From: Alcaligenes faecalis | Lineage (GTDB): Bacteria > Pseudomonadota > Gammaproteobacteria > Burkholderiales > Burkholderiaceae_B | NCBI RefSeq assembly: GCF_005311025.1 | Contig: NZ_CP031747.1 | Location: 2,044,954-2,108,953 of the forward strand | Length of the DNA stretch: 64,000 nucleotides | Direction of reading: 5' to 3' | In this document: piece after piece, positions 38,619 to 47,512 of the stretch | Numbering within the stretch: position 1 is the stretch's first letter | Layout: each line of letters opens with the position of its first letter | Position numbers and translations under genes: made by a program | The notes under the pieces: model-generated | Seen by the model: only the letters and a program-made list of their open reading frames with translations | Databases searched by the model: none | Told to the model about the DNA's origin: nothing

Positions 38619-41600
38619 TGAGACTTCTTGATTACAACATTGCGGCGCCTGCGGGCGCCGTTCCTGTTTCTGGGGGCTACAGCGTCAAAGGTCACAAGGG
38701 CGGGAAGGGGGGCGGTGGCTCGACTCGTACACCGGTTGAGGACCAGGATAATCTGCACAGTATTGCTTATGCCTCGATTATCGATCTGGTCAGCGCTGGT
38801 CCTATTCATGGGTTTGCAAACAGTAGCAGCCCTTTGCGCTCTGTATACCTGGACAAAACGCCTATTGAGAATGACGATGGCAGCCTGAATTTTACAGATG
38901 TTCAATTGGAGTTCCGTGCGGGTACACAGGACCAACGGTACATTCCTGGTTTCCCGGCTGTGGAAGCTAGTTCGGCGGTGAATGTAGAGCTACGTTCAGA
39001 CCAGCCATTCACACGATCTATCCAGAACATACATATCTCGGCTGTACGAGTTGGGTTGTCGGTGCGTGGTCTGAAACAGCAATCCGCTACAACCGGTGAC
39101 ATATCTGGCTATCGTGTTGAGTATGTGATTGAGTTGTCTACCGATAACTCAGCTTTTGAAGAAGTGCTACGAGCTGCCTTCGACGGTAAGACAACCCAGC
39201 AATATGCACGTTCTCATCGCATTGATTTGCCACGTGCGCAGGTAGGTTGGATGCTGCGCGTGCGTCGGACTACCGTTAATGCCAACAACTCTACGGTGAG
39301 TGACGTTACATACGTTGATTCCATTACAGAGGTCACTGATGCCAAGTTGCGTCGTCCGATGTCGGCTTGTGTTGGTCTGCGTGTGAATGCCAAGCAGTTT
39401 CAGAGTATTCCTTCGCGTGCCTTTGATTTGTACTTACGGGTGGTACGAGTACCTAGCAACTATGATGCGTGGACACATACTTACTCCGGGAGCTGGGATG
39501 GTACTTTTAAAGTTTCCTGGACAGACAACCCTGCCTGGATCTTCTATGACCTGGCCACGAATGCATGTGATGGCTTGGGGCGTCTTCTGCCCGCAGCTTG
39601 GTTGGATAAGTGGTCTCTTTATCAAATTGCACAATATTGTGATGAGCAGGTGCCCGACGGAAAAGGTGGTACCGAGCCCCGCTTCTCCTGCAATGTGTAT
39701 TTGCAGGATAAAGCGGAAGCATGGAAAGTCTTACAGGATTTGGCATCGGTTTTTCGTGGGATTGCTTATTACGCTCAAGGGTCGGTGCAAGCAGTAGCCG
39801 ATATGCCACGGGATCCGGTCTATACCTACTCGAATGCCAACGTAATTGATGGCGTGTTCAATTATGTCGGATCCAGTTTGGCGACTCGTCACACTGTTGC
39901 TTTGGTCTCCTGGAATGATGAGACTGATATGGGGCGGGCCAAGGTGGAGGTTGTTGAAGACCCGGAAGGCATGGTCCGCTACGGCGTAAGACAAGTTGAG
40001 CTAACAGCATTTGGGTGTACGTCTCAAGGTCAGGCCCAACGTATGGGACGGAGTGCTTTGTTTACCTCCCGTATGGAAACTGAGGCAGTTACTTTTGCGG
40101 TGGGTTTGTCAGGTAATTTGGCTCAGCCAGGGCAAATTATTGAAATTGCCGATTCACATTTGGCTGGGCGTCGTATTGGTGGTTTGATTCAAGCAGCAAC
40201 TGATGTTGAAGTGACACTGGATGCTTCTGTTCGAGTCGTATCGGGTGATCGTTTGACGGTCGTATTACCGAATGGTGTTTCTCAGTCTCGCCTTGTGGTT
40301 GTTGAGGATGGTGAAGAAATAGAAGGACAAGTCCTGCTGGTTGACTCACCGTTTAGTCAGACTCCTGAGCCAGAGTCGGCTTGGTCTATCAGCTCGGCTG
40401 AATTGTCGACTCAGAAGTACCGAGTAGTTAGTTTGTCGGAAGGGGACGGCCTGAAATATACAATTAAAGCTGTCCAGTATGTGGATGGCAAACATGCCGC
40501 GATCGACTATGAAACCCGCGTGGAAACTCCACCGGTTAGCGTTGTTCCCCCGCCTGTTCAGAGCATTCCGGGTAATGTTTCAATCACCTCTTATCATGTC
40601 ATTGATCAGGGGCAGGCCCGACATAATGCGGTGATTTCCTGGGATGCCGTTCCCAATGCTGTCGCCTATGAGGTGCAGTGGCGTCGGGATAATTCCGAGT
40701 GGGTTGTAGTCCCGCGTACGGGCTCCACCAGTGTTGAGGTTCCTAACATCTATGCCGGTGCGTATCGTGCGCGTGTACGCGCGATTAACGTCCTGGATGT
40801 GTCCAGCCTGTGGGGAAATTCAGATCTGACAGAGTTGTCTGGCAAGCTGTCTGCGCCTTTGCCTGTGACCGACCTGAGGACCAGCTCCATTCCTTGGGGT
40901 ATACAAGTCAAATGGAGTTTTCCAGCGGATCCGAACATCATTGAGCGCACCGAGATCAGGTATAGCTCGACACAAAGCTTTGCAGATTCGCTGAGTGCCG
41001 GTGGTTTTGCGTATCCGACGGACTCATTCGAGCAAACAGGTTTGGCGGTGACGGCTCAGCATTTCTTCTGGGCACGTCTGATTGATAAAAACGGGACTCA
41101 AGGACCGTGGTTTCCGGCAGAGTCAAAACCCGGCATTCGGGGTGTGCCTTCTACATCGGCCAGTGACTATAACGAGCTGATCACCCCATCCATTGTGGAG
41201 GGCGGCTTGGGCGAGCTGCTGATGGGTAACATCCGCGACATCCCCAAAATCCGCGACTCCGTGGGAGATCTGACTCTTGAGCTCGGTGAGCTGAATCAAC
41301 GGGTTGATGAGGTCAATGGCCAAGTGCAAGAGCTGCTTCTTGCTGATAAATGGGATTCGAAAAAAACCTATGCAGTAGGTGCTGTCGTCTTTGCCAATGA
41401 CAAGATGTACCGCGCTAAAAAGGCTGTGCCGGCAGGCAAGAAGATAACGGATGCGGCGTATTGGGTGTTGATCGGAGACTTCGCCTCGATCACTGATGGT
41501 CTTGCTGCTCTGGCGGTCCAGTCGCAGGAGACGATCAGCCGAGTAGAGAGTGCAGAAGGCCGGATCCAGGCTAATGCTCAGCAGATCAATACGGTCGCAG

Positions 41601-44032
41601 GCCAGGTGAATGATCCGGCAACGGGCCTTGGTGCCTTGGCTTCCTCCGTGCAATCCATGCGCACTCAGGTTGAGCAACTGGAGGGTGGCCTGCGCTCCTT
41701 GTCTGACTCCACCACGGCGCTGGCCAGCAAGGTAGATGGTCTGGATGCCGCGCAGCGTGGCTTGGCAACGGCCGTTAATTCCTTGGGTACCCGTGTGACG
41801 GCGACCGAGGGCAAGCTTGATGCACAAGCAAGCAGTATCACGCAGTTGACGACCAGCGTGAACAGCGCCGATGCCAAAGCCGTTGCGGCGCAAGATGCGG
41901 CAGCGGCTGCCGCCACTGCCGCTGGGGCAAAAGGGGAGGTGATCTTTGCAGCAGCAGCTCCTGCGGCTGCCAAGCGCCTGGCACAAAATCTGTGGATCGA
42001 CACAAAAAACAATGCCAATACTCCCAAGCGCTGGAATGGCAGTGCCTGGGTGGCCGTAACGGATAAAGCGGCAACGGACGCGGCAGCCGCTGCGGTGGCT
42101 GCAAAAGCTGCAGCTGATGCGGCGCAGGCTACTGCAAATCAGAAAGCGGATGCCAGTGCGGTACAGGCCTTGAGCAATCGTGTAACGGCGACAGAGCAGG
42201 ATGTCAGTGCGCAGAGCGATAGCATCACAAAAATTGATGCTCGTTTGACGGCTGGTTTGGATAGTGATTCTTTGCTACCAGACTACATGATGGCAGATCC
42301 GGGAAGTTGGTATAGCTACTACTCTGCGTCAGGTGGGGATCTAAGTCCGTACTTTGTAAAAGTTGCTGATGGCAAGGTTGCGAATACTGTTTTCCGCTGG
42401 GAGACAACGACTCGCAATTTCAACTTCAACCGAGTGACTGTACCCATCACAGGGCGATACAGGTTGCGGGCCTGGATGCGTCGATCCCCCGATTCTGATG
42501 GCACGATGCGGTTTACCGCGAAATATCGCAAGACAACTGACGCTGATTCAGGTTTGCAGACGAACTACAGTTCAATGGATGTGACCTCCCAAGTACCTGC
42601 TGATGGTGAGTGGCACCTTGTGAACTTTGTCTATAAACCGAATGCAACTGTGGTTGCTGACGGGTTTACCGGCGTCCGTTTTGGTTTTGCGATTAATTAT
42701 ATCAACACTGCTGGGTGGGCGGATATCCAGGGTTATCGCGTCACAGCTGTAACGCAGCGCGATGATATTGATCCAGCAGAAATTGCGACCGCTGAATCTG
42801 TGAGTGTGTTGAGTGGGAAGGTGACTCAGCAAGGGAACACAATCACCTCTCAAGGTCGGGATATCACGGCACTACAAAATACCGTCCATGATCCCAAGAC
42901 GGGTTTGGCAGCTACAGCGGGGGCCTTGAACGAAACCAACTCTCGGGTAACTAGCGTAGAGGGCCAGCAAGAAGCCTTGGCTACCAGTCAGCTGGTGTTG
43001 AATGCAGAAATCAAACGTCAACAGGCGGGTGAGGATGCTGACCTGGAACGAGTGCTGAATCAGTTTGATACTCAGAAAGAGCAAACCCAAATCCGGGCGT
43101 CTTTGGCTGAGTTCAAGAATGTCCAGGCTGACGAGAATCGTGCGTTGGCTGAGTCTATTACGACGCTGGAAACAGGTATCGGCAGTAATTCGGCGGCTGT
43201 TGAGCAGGTTGCGCGTTCTTTGACGGAGCTGGATGGGAAGATTGCTTCCAGCTGGGGCGTGAAGCTGCAGGCAAACCAGAGTGGGGTGAAGTATGTCTCC
43301 GGTGTTGGTTTGGATTTGACCAATGAATCTGGCGTCATGCAGTCGACCTTTGCTGTTTTGGCGGATCGGTTTGCGGTGATGCATGCGGCTAACGGGAATC
43401 CTACCAGTGTATTTTCTGTACAAGGAGGCGCCAGTATCCTGAATACGGCCTTAATCGGCAATGCATCTATTGGTACAGCCAAAATTGCTGATGCGGCAAT
43501 TACAACTGCCAAAATTGTGGATGCCCAGATTACGGAAGCCAAGTTGGCCAATGCGTCCATTACAAGTGCCAAGATTGGTACCGCAACAATCGATACTTTG
43601 AACTTGAAGCCGGGGGCGATTACCAAGTTGGGATCACACTATACAGAGGGCTATAGTCGCGGAGAGACTACCTTCCCAAGCTATCGACTCACTAATGCTG
43701 TTCCAGGTTTGATCGCTTTGAAATTGAAGTTTCAATACACGTATAACTACAACTATTACAACAGCGATCGGGTCTATTTTAAGTTCAAAATTTTTGTGGG
43801 CAGTCTTGTGATTGAACACATCGTGCCAGGTGGGATGGATTGGGGAAGTACATATACCTACGATTTTGGAGGGCTGTCTGGATGGGTAGATCTTGGTCTC
43901 ATCGATCCTTACGCGAAAGTTAATGTCACTGTGTACTCGAGTAGAGTTTCTTTTGAAACCCCTAGCTCCAAGTCGCAATTGGTTGGTGGCCCCTTTAGTC
44001 TCACTTTGGATTACCTGCTTATTCAGAGATAA
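38618..44032 (+). CDS. central tail tip / host specificity protein (lambda J-like)
   Basis: About 1804 residues, longer than lambda J. The N-terminal hub (to ~600) has the J-type GGKGGGGSTRTPVEDQDNL and RGLKQQSATTGDISGYRV. Two fibronectin-III-like modules follow (~655-850). Then come coiled-coil and Ala-rich stretches, a carbohydrate-binding-like segment (WDSKKTYAVGAVVFAND, ~910), a jelly-roll-like region (~1215-1390), a DUF1983-type region, and a short AKI/AKL beta-repeat before a unique C-terminal ~140 residues. The distal end is the likely receptor binder. Confidence 0.92.
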   Translation: MRLLDYNIAAPAGAVPVSGGYSVKGHKGGKGGGGSTRTPVEDQDNLHSIAYASIIDLVSAGPIHGFANSSSPLRSVYLDKTPIENDDGSLNFTDVQLEFRAGTQDQRYIPGFPAVEASSAVNVELRSDQPFTRSIQNIHISAVRVGLSVRGLKQQSATTGDISGYRVEYVIELSTDNSAFEEVLRAAFDGKTTQQYARSHRIDLPRAQVGWMLRVRRTTVNANNSTVSDVTYVDSITEVTDAKLRRPMSACVGLRVNAKQFQSIPSRAFDLYLRVVRVPSNYDAWTHTYSGSWDGTFKVSWTDNPAWIFYDLATNACDGLGRLLPAAWLDKWSLYQIAQYCDEQVPDGKGGTEPRFSCNVYLQDKAEAWKVLQDLASVFRGIAYYAQGSVQAVADMPRDPVYTYSNANVIDGVFNYVGSSLATRHTVALVSWNDETDMGRAKVEVVEDPEGMVRYGVRQVELTAFGCTSQGQAQRMGRSALFTSRMETEAVTFAVGLSGNLAQPGQIIEIADSHLAGRRIGGLIQAATDVEVTLDASVRVVSGDRLTVVLPNGVSQSRLVVVEDGEEIEGQVLLVDSPFSQTPEPESAWSISSAELSTQKYRVVSLSEGDGLKYTIKAVQYVDGKHAAIDYETRVETPPVSVVPPPVQSIPGNVSITSYHVIDQGQARHNAVISWDAVPNAVAYEVQWRRDNSEWVVVPRTGSTSVEVPNIYAGAYRARVRAINVLDVSSLWGNSDLTELSGKLSAPLPVTDLRTSSIPWGIQVKWSFPADPNIIERTEIRYSSTQSFADSLSAGGFAYPTDSFEQTGLAVTAQHFFWARLIDKNGTQGPWFPAESKPGIRGVPSTSASDYNELITPSIVEGGLGELLMGNIRDIPKIRDSVGDLTLELGELNQRVDEVNGQVQELLLADKWDSKKTYAVGAVVFANDKMYRAKKAVPAGKKITDAAYWVLIGDFASITDGLAALAVQSQETISRVESAEGRIQANAQQINTVAGQVNDPATGLGALASSVQSMRTQVEQLEGGLRSLSDSTTALASKVDGLDAAQRGLATAVNSLGTRVTATEGKLDAQASSITQLTTSVNSADAKAVAAQDAAAAAATAAGAKGEVIFAAAAPAAAKRLAQNLWIDTKNNANTPKRWNGSAWVAVTDKAATDAAAAAVAAKAAADAAQATANQKADASAVQALSNRVTATEQDVSAQSDSITKIDARLTAGLDSDSLLPDYMMADPGSWYSYYSASGGDLSPYFVKVADGKVANTVFRWETTTRNFNFNRVTVPITGRYRLRAWMRRSPDSDGTMRFTAKYRKTTDADSGLQTNYSSMDVTSQVPADGEWHLVNFVYKPNATVVADGFTGVRFGFAINYINTAGWADIQGYRVTAVTQRDDIDPAEIATAESVSVLSGKVTQQGNTITSQGRDITALQNTVHDPKTGLAATAGALNETNSRVTSVEGQQEALATSQLVLNAEIKRQQAGEDADLERVLNQFDTQKEQTQIRASLAEFKNVQADENRALAESITTLETGIGSNSAAVEQVARSLTELDGKIASSWGVKLQANQSGVKYVSGVGLDLTNESGVMQSTFAVLADRFAVMHAANGNPTSVFSVQGGASILNTALIGNASIGTAKIADAAITTAKIVDAQITEAKLANASITSAKIGTATIDTLNLKPGAITKLGSHYTEGYSRGETTFPSYRLTNAVPGLIALKLKFQYTYNYNYYNSDRVYFKFKIFVGSLVIEHIVPGGMDWGSTYTYDFGGLSGWVDLGLIDPYAKVNVTVYSSRVSFETPSSKSQLVGGPFSLTLDYLLIQR

Positions 44033-44035
44033 CTA

Positions 44036-44404
44036 ATGGATATAAGAAATTTCTATACACACGATAAAAATGGTCGAATCACCGGTGTTTTTACGGAGAA
44101 TGAAGAGTTTTTCCAAGTCAATCAAGGCTCTCTTAAGCTGATCCGTGGTCATGCTGATCCAAGTCGTCAATTCGTGACTGAGCAGGGCTTGCAGGATCGT
44201 CCGCCTCAAGAGACCTATTTGGATGGCAATACATTGCATCATTTGCCACAGCCCTGCGAGATCGTGATCAATACAACCAGGACTTACGCTTGGGAAAGTG
44301 TCAGTGCCGAGCTGGAGTTTGATCAACCGGGAATGTACACCATTAAGGTCATTGCCTGGCCTTATCTTGATAAGGAGTTTGTCCTTGAAGCTCAAGCATT
44401 GTGA
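44036..44404 (+). CDS. small phage tail-associated protein
   Basis: 122 residues, no recognised family. It starts four bases past the J-like stop and has a beta-rich look (ITGVFTENEEFFQVNQGSL, MYTIKVIAWPY). Such proteins after J often belong to the fibre set or its chaperones. Confidence 0.65.
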   Translation: MDIRNFYTHDKNGRITGVFTENEEFFQVNQGSLKLIRGHADPSRQFVTEQGLQDRPPQETYLDGNTLHHLPQPCEIVINTTRTYAWESVSAELEFDQPGMYTIKVIAWPYLDKEFVLEAQAL

Positions 44405-44435
44405 ACCCTATGCGCCGTTGCGCAGGAAATCTTAT

Positions 44436-44573
44436 ATGGAGAAGTCTGATCAGCTGGATGCTATTTTCAAGATGGCACAAGCGTTAAGGATGCAAGGTAT
44501 AGCGTTACCAGAGGAAACGGTGAAATGGATTGAGCACTGCGAATCGGTAAAGACAGAATTCAAGAAAAACTGA
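44436..44573 (+). CDS. 45-residue phage protein
   Basis: Starts MEKSDQLDAIFKMAQ with AGGAAA upstream. Short helical protein, family not recognised; similar short proteins accompany phage fibre genes. Confidence 0.55.
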   Translation: MEKSDQLDAIFKMAQALRMQGIALPEETVKWIEHCESVKTEFKKN

Positions 44574-44584
44574 AGGAGTGACAA

Positions 44585-44782
44585 GTGAATCTACAGCACT
44601 CAATTTCTCAGCTCTTTGAGAGCAATATGGGAAACCGTATTACGCCTGAGCTGGCGGCTGGGATGATTCGTGGATTAGTAGCTATTTTGGCTGCCGGAGT
44701 CCAAGTGGCCGCCACGAGTCAGGAAAGCCCAGAACAAAGCATTGAACACGCAAAGGGAGAGCCATGGCCTGGTATGACATAG
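44585..44782 (+). CDS. 65-residue phage protein before fibre 1
   Basis: GTG start with AAGGAGTGACAA upstream. The centre is hydrophobic (GLVAILAAGVQVAA). Its end overlaps the first fibre gene by 19 bases. Similar short, less complete segments precede fibres 2 and 3. Confidence 0.6.
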   Translation: MNLQHSISQLFESNMGNRITPELAAGMIRGLVAILAAGVQVAATSQESPEQSIEHAKGEPWPGMT

Positions 44783-45789
44783 GAACAGTTGAAGTCAAGG
44801 TAAATCGTGCGACTGTTACAGGAACCGGGACACAGTGGCTGTCAGGTGCTCGACAAGGTGAGGCATTCGTAGCCCCGGATGGTCGGCTATACGAGGTAGC
44901 GAATATTGCTTCTGATACTTCGTTGACCCTGGCCAAACCTTATTTAGGTGCCACAGGCACCGCTCAGAAATATGCACTTGCGCCGATGCAGGGGTATGTC
45001 AAAGAGCTGGCTGACCGAGCAGCAGGACTGTTGCCCGTCTTGGCTGATCTGGGCACGGCAGCCAAAGCAACTCTGACAGACTCCAACCAGGACGCGACTG
45101 CAGGGCGAGTCGCACGCATTGGTGACTGGGGGTTTGGTGTTGGCAGCTCAATCGCGGCTGATCCTAATATTCTTAACAACACAGTCAACGGTTTTTATCG
45201 ATCTGGTTCGGGCAATACGGAAGCCCCTGACAACAATACCGGTGCTGGCTACATTAAATTTGGCTGGAGTGGAGCCTACTATAGCTTGCTATATGCCTCT
45301 CCAATAAGCGACAAGCTCTGGATTCGAAACGTCCAGAACCGGGTTGCCAAGCCATGGCAGGAACTCTTGACGCATCGAAATACGATGGTCGACAGCAATG
45401 GCTTTATTAAAAAGGCATCCCCTGTCATTCAGCTTGGTAGTACGGGCATTGAGAAGACCATGCATCCTGAAATTGCCGCAGCCAAGTTTGAGCGCCTTGG
45501 AGCTGGCCACTATCTCTTGCGCCAGGTACCGCTACTGAGTCGTGACGGCTGGTATATCGAAACCCCGAAAGATCGAAATGGCAATGTGTATTTCACCTTG
45601 GACTACGAAGAGTGCGAGCAGGACCAAACACTGACGATTCGTACCTATGAGCCTGATTACAGTACTGGACCAGCGATCAATGGCAAAGCCCTTGATATCC
45701 TTCCCGACCGTTTTGTAAGTTTGCGATTTGCCGAGGAGCCATCTCCGGCTTTACAGGATTGTGATCCTGTCGAGTATCCAGCCGCTTGA
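44764..45789 (+). CDS. tail fibre protein 1 with pyocin-knob-like domain
   Basis: 341 residues. N-terminal module (1-~92, MAWYDIGTVEVKV to GYVKELADRAAGLL) is shared with fibres 2 and 3 and likely attaches to the tail. Residues ~120-205 (GDWGFG to KPWQELLT) resemble the pyocin knob fold and match fibre 2. The C-terminal ~130 residues are unlike either sister. Fibres of this type decide which cells are bound. Confidence 0.8.
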   Translation: MAWYDIGTVEVKVNRATVTGTGTQWLSGARQGEAFVAPDGRLYEVANIASDTSLTLAKPYLGATGTAQKYALAPMQGYVKELADRAAGLLPVLADLGTAAKATLTDSNQDATAGRVARIGDWGFGVGSSIAADPNILNNTVNGFYRSGSGNTEAPDNNTGAGYIKFGWSGAYYSLLYASPISDKLWIRNVQNRVAKPWQELLTHRNTMVDSNGFIKKASPVIQLGSTGIEKTMHPEIAAAKFERLGAGHYLLRQVPLLSRDGWYIETPKDRNGNVYFTLDYEECEQDQTLTIRTYEPDYSTGPAINGKALDILPDRFVSLRFAEEPSPALQDCDPVEYPAA

Positions 45790-45804
45790 ATAGCGGCTTT
45801 TTTT
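45780..45804 (+). terminator. terminator-like hairpin after fibre 1
   Basis: 7-bp stem AGCCGCT / AGCGGCT, loop TGAAT, then T6. It overlaps the fibre 1 stop region. Confidence 0.72.
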
Positions 45805-45818
45805 ATGGAGTACGAATA

Positions 45819-45917
45819 ATGAACACTCAGCATTCTGGTGCGCCGTTTTTAGTATGTGCCCAAGTAGCGGCTGAGGGGCATCACTGTCAGCAAGGAGTAT
45901 GGAATGGCTTGGTATGA
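45819..45917 (+). CDS. possible 32-residue peptide before fibre 2
   Basis: ATG with GGAG eight bases upstream; ends 14 bases inside the fibre 2 gene, as the 65-residue gene does at fibre 1. Contains FLVCAQVAA, similar to GVQVAA of that gene. It may be a decayed copy rather than a working gene. Confidence 0.35.
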   Translation: MNTQHSGAPFLVCAQVAAEGHHCQQGVWNGLV

Positions 45918-47400
45918 CTTGGGGACTGTAAAAGTCACCGTAAATAGCAGCACTGTGACGGGCACCGGCACGAAGTGGCTGGCAGGTGCCCGGCAGGGCG
46001 AGGCCTTTGTTGCCCCTGACGGTCGACTGTATGAGGTGTTGAATATTGCGTCGGATACCTCCTTGACGCTGACTAAGCCTTATCGCGGTGCTACGGCTAC
46101 AGGTCAGCCTTATGCTTTGGCCCCCATGCAAGGCTATGTCAAAGAGTTGGCAGATCGTGCAGCAGAATTGCTGCCCGCACTGTCGGATATGGGGAGCGCC
46201 GCCAAGGGTACTCTGGCCACATCAACGATCGATCCTGTCCCAGGGCGCGTGATGCGCAATGCAGACTGGGGTTTTGGAGGTAATTCGGGAGCGGTTGCAG
46301 ACCAAGACATTCTGAAAAACCCCATTAATGGGATTTACCGATCGGGCTCAAGCGATGTGGGTAAACCTGATGGCACCAGCTCCGGATCAAGCTACTTCAA
46401 GTTTGGGTGGGGCGGTACGTATTACGGTCTATTGTATGCATCGCCGGTTCAAGACAAGTTCTACATACGCACAGTCAATAACGCTAAGCCCAATGCCTGG
46501 AAAGAGCTTATGACAGTGGGGCAGTATGGCGTGGGCCGCTCGGGCGCAGACGCCAATTTAGACATATTTCCAGCAGCAGATCTGAATGCGCTGGGTGTGG
46601 GGGCGGGATCCTACTACTATGGTCCCCTAGTTGGTGATGCGTCGAAATTGCCCTTTGACCCTAATGTGACCGGATACAACGCTGGGGTTTTATTTCATAG
46701 GCAGGCGGGCACAGCCGGGGGGCAAGTGGCGGTCAGCTCCAGTAACAGATTAGGTTGGCGCGGTCGGCGTGCTGGTGCTTATCACACTTGGCGCGAGGCC
46801 ATGTATGTAGGTGAATACGGATTTGGTGGTGCTCAAGCTAACCCAACCTCATGGGACGCCCAAAAGACTGGGTGGTATTACCGATCTGGAGCTAAACCGG
46901 CTTGGGGGGGCGGGGGGTTTTTCCTAGACCTGGCCTATAACACAACCTCCTTTAACTCTGGTCTGCGTATTTCGACGGACCCCTATACCGATAACTTTTA
47001 TATGAATGGTGCGGTATCTGGTCAAAAGACGTTCCGCAATGCCTGCAAACTTGTTCACGATAAAAATATTGTTGGGGATGTTGCTGGTGGGTCCGTCGTG
47101 CAGAGTGGGAGCAATGCAAGTGGTCAATGGCTGAGATTTGCAGATGGCACCCAAATTTGCTACGGCAATCAAAATTTCCCTGGCAACGGATGGAATGCCA
47201 AACCTTGGCACTATCCCTTGGCATTCATATCCAGACCTGTCGTTGCTGTCAGTGGTGGAGGGGACAATGGCGGATTTGCGGCAGCGCCAATTTTGGAGAT
47301 CCAAAATACAGGAGTGATTTTCAGAAAAGTGACCGGTTCAGTTGAGAACGATAACTGGGCCGATTTTTTTGTCATCGCTATCGGAAGGTGGAAAGCATGA
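45904..47400 (+). CDS. tail fibre protein 2 with pyocin-knob-like domains
   Basis: 498 residues, the longest of the three fibres. The N-terminal module is shared with both sisters. The first knob-like block (~118-202) matches fibre 1; a second (~205-310) and the C-terminal part from ACKLVHDKNIVGD to the end match fibre 3. It is thus a composite of both sisters. It has its own AAGGAG ribosome-binding site. Confidence 0.82.
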   Translation: MAWYDLGTVKVTVNSSTVTGTGTKWLAGARQGEAFVAPDGRLYEVLNIASDTSLTLTKPYRGATATGQPYALAPMQGYVKELADRAAELLPALSDMGSAAKGTLATSTIDPVPGRVMRNADWGFGGNSGAVADQDILKNPINGIYRSGSSDVGKPDGTSSGSSYFKFGWGGTYYGLLYASPVQDKFYIRTVNNAKPNAWKELMTVGQYGVGRSGADANLDIFPAADLNALGVGAGSYYYGPLVGDASKLPFDPNVTGYNAGVLFHRQAGTAGGQVAVSSSNRLGWRGRRAGAYHTWREAMYVGEYGFGGAQANPTSWDAQKTGWYYRSGAKPAWGGGGFFLDLAYNTTSFNSGLRISTDPYTDNFYMNGAVSGQKTFRNACKLVHDKNIVGDVAGGSVVQSGSNASGQWLRFADGTQICYGNQNFPGNGWNAKPWHYPLAFISRPVVAVSGGGDNGGFAAAPILEIQNTGVIFRKVTGSVENDNWADFFVIAIGRWKA

Positions 47401-47510
47401 CGTTTGAGGCTACGACAGTAGTGCCTAGTTCTAATAATTCCCGCACATGCGGGTTTTTTTTGCTGATTGTTTGTAGCCAGGTGGCAAGCATACGATACAT
47501 AGGAGGATAG
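47397..47510 (+). CDS. possible 37-residue peptide or leader before fibre 3
   Basis: The frame begins at an ATGA overlap with the fibre 2 stop and runs to three bases before fibre 3. It contains a terminator-like hairpin (CCCGC / GCGGG, 47440-47453, then T8). The translated part FLLIVCSQVAS resembles the segments before fibres 1 and 2. The hairpin may be the real function. Confidence 0.25.
   Translation: MTFEATTVVPSSNNSRTCGFFLLIVCSQVASIRYIGG
47440..47461 (+). terminator. terminator-like hairpin between fibres 2 and 3
   Basis: Stem CCCGC / GCGGG, loop ACAT, then T8; 52 bp before the fibre 3 start. Confidence 0.68.
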
Positions 47511-47512
47511 CA

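Noticed and set aside
41123-41986. Minus-strand frame within the J-like gene
   Set aside because: Antisense shadow of the coiled-coil region; low-complexity and without start signals.
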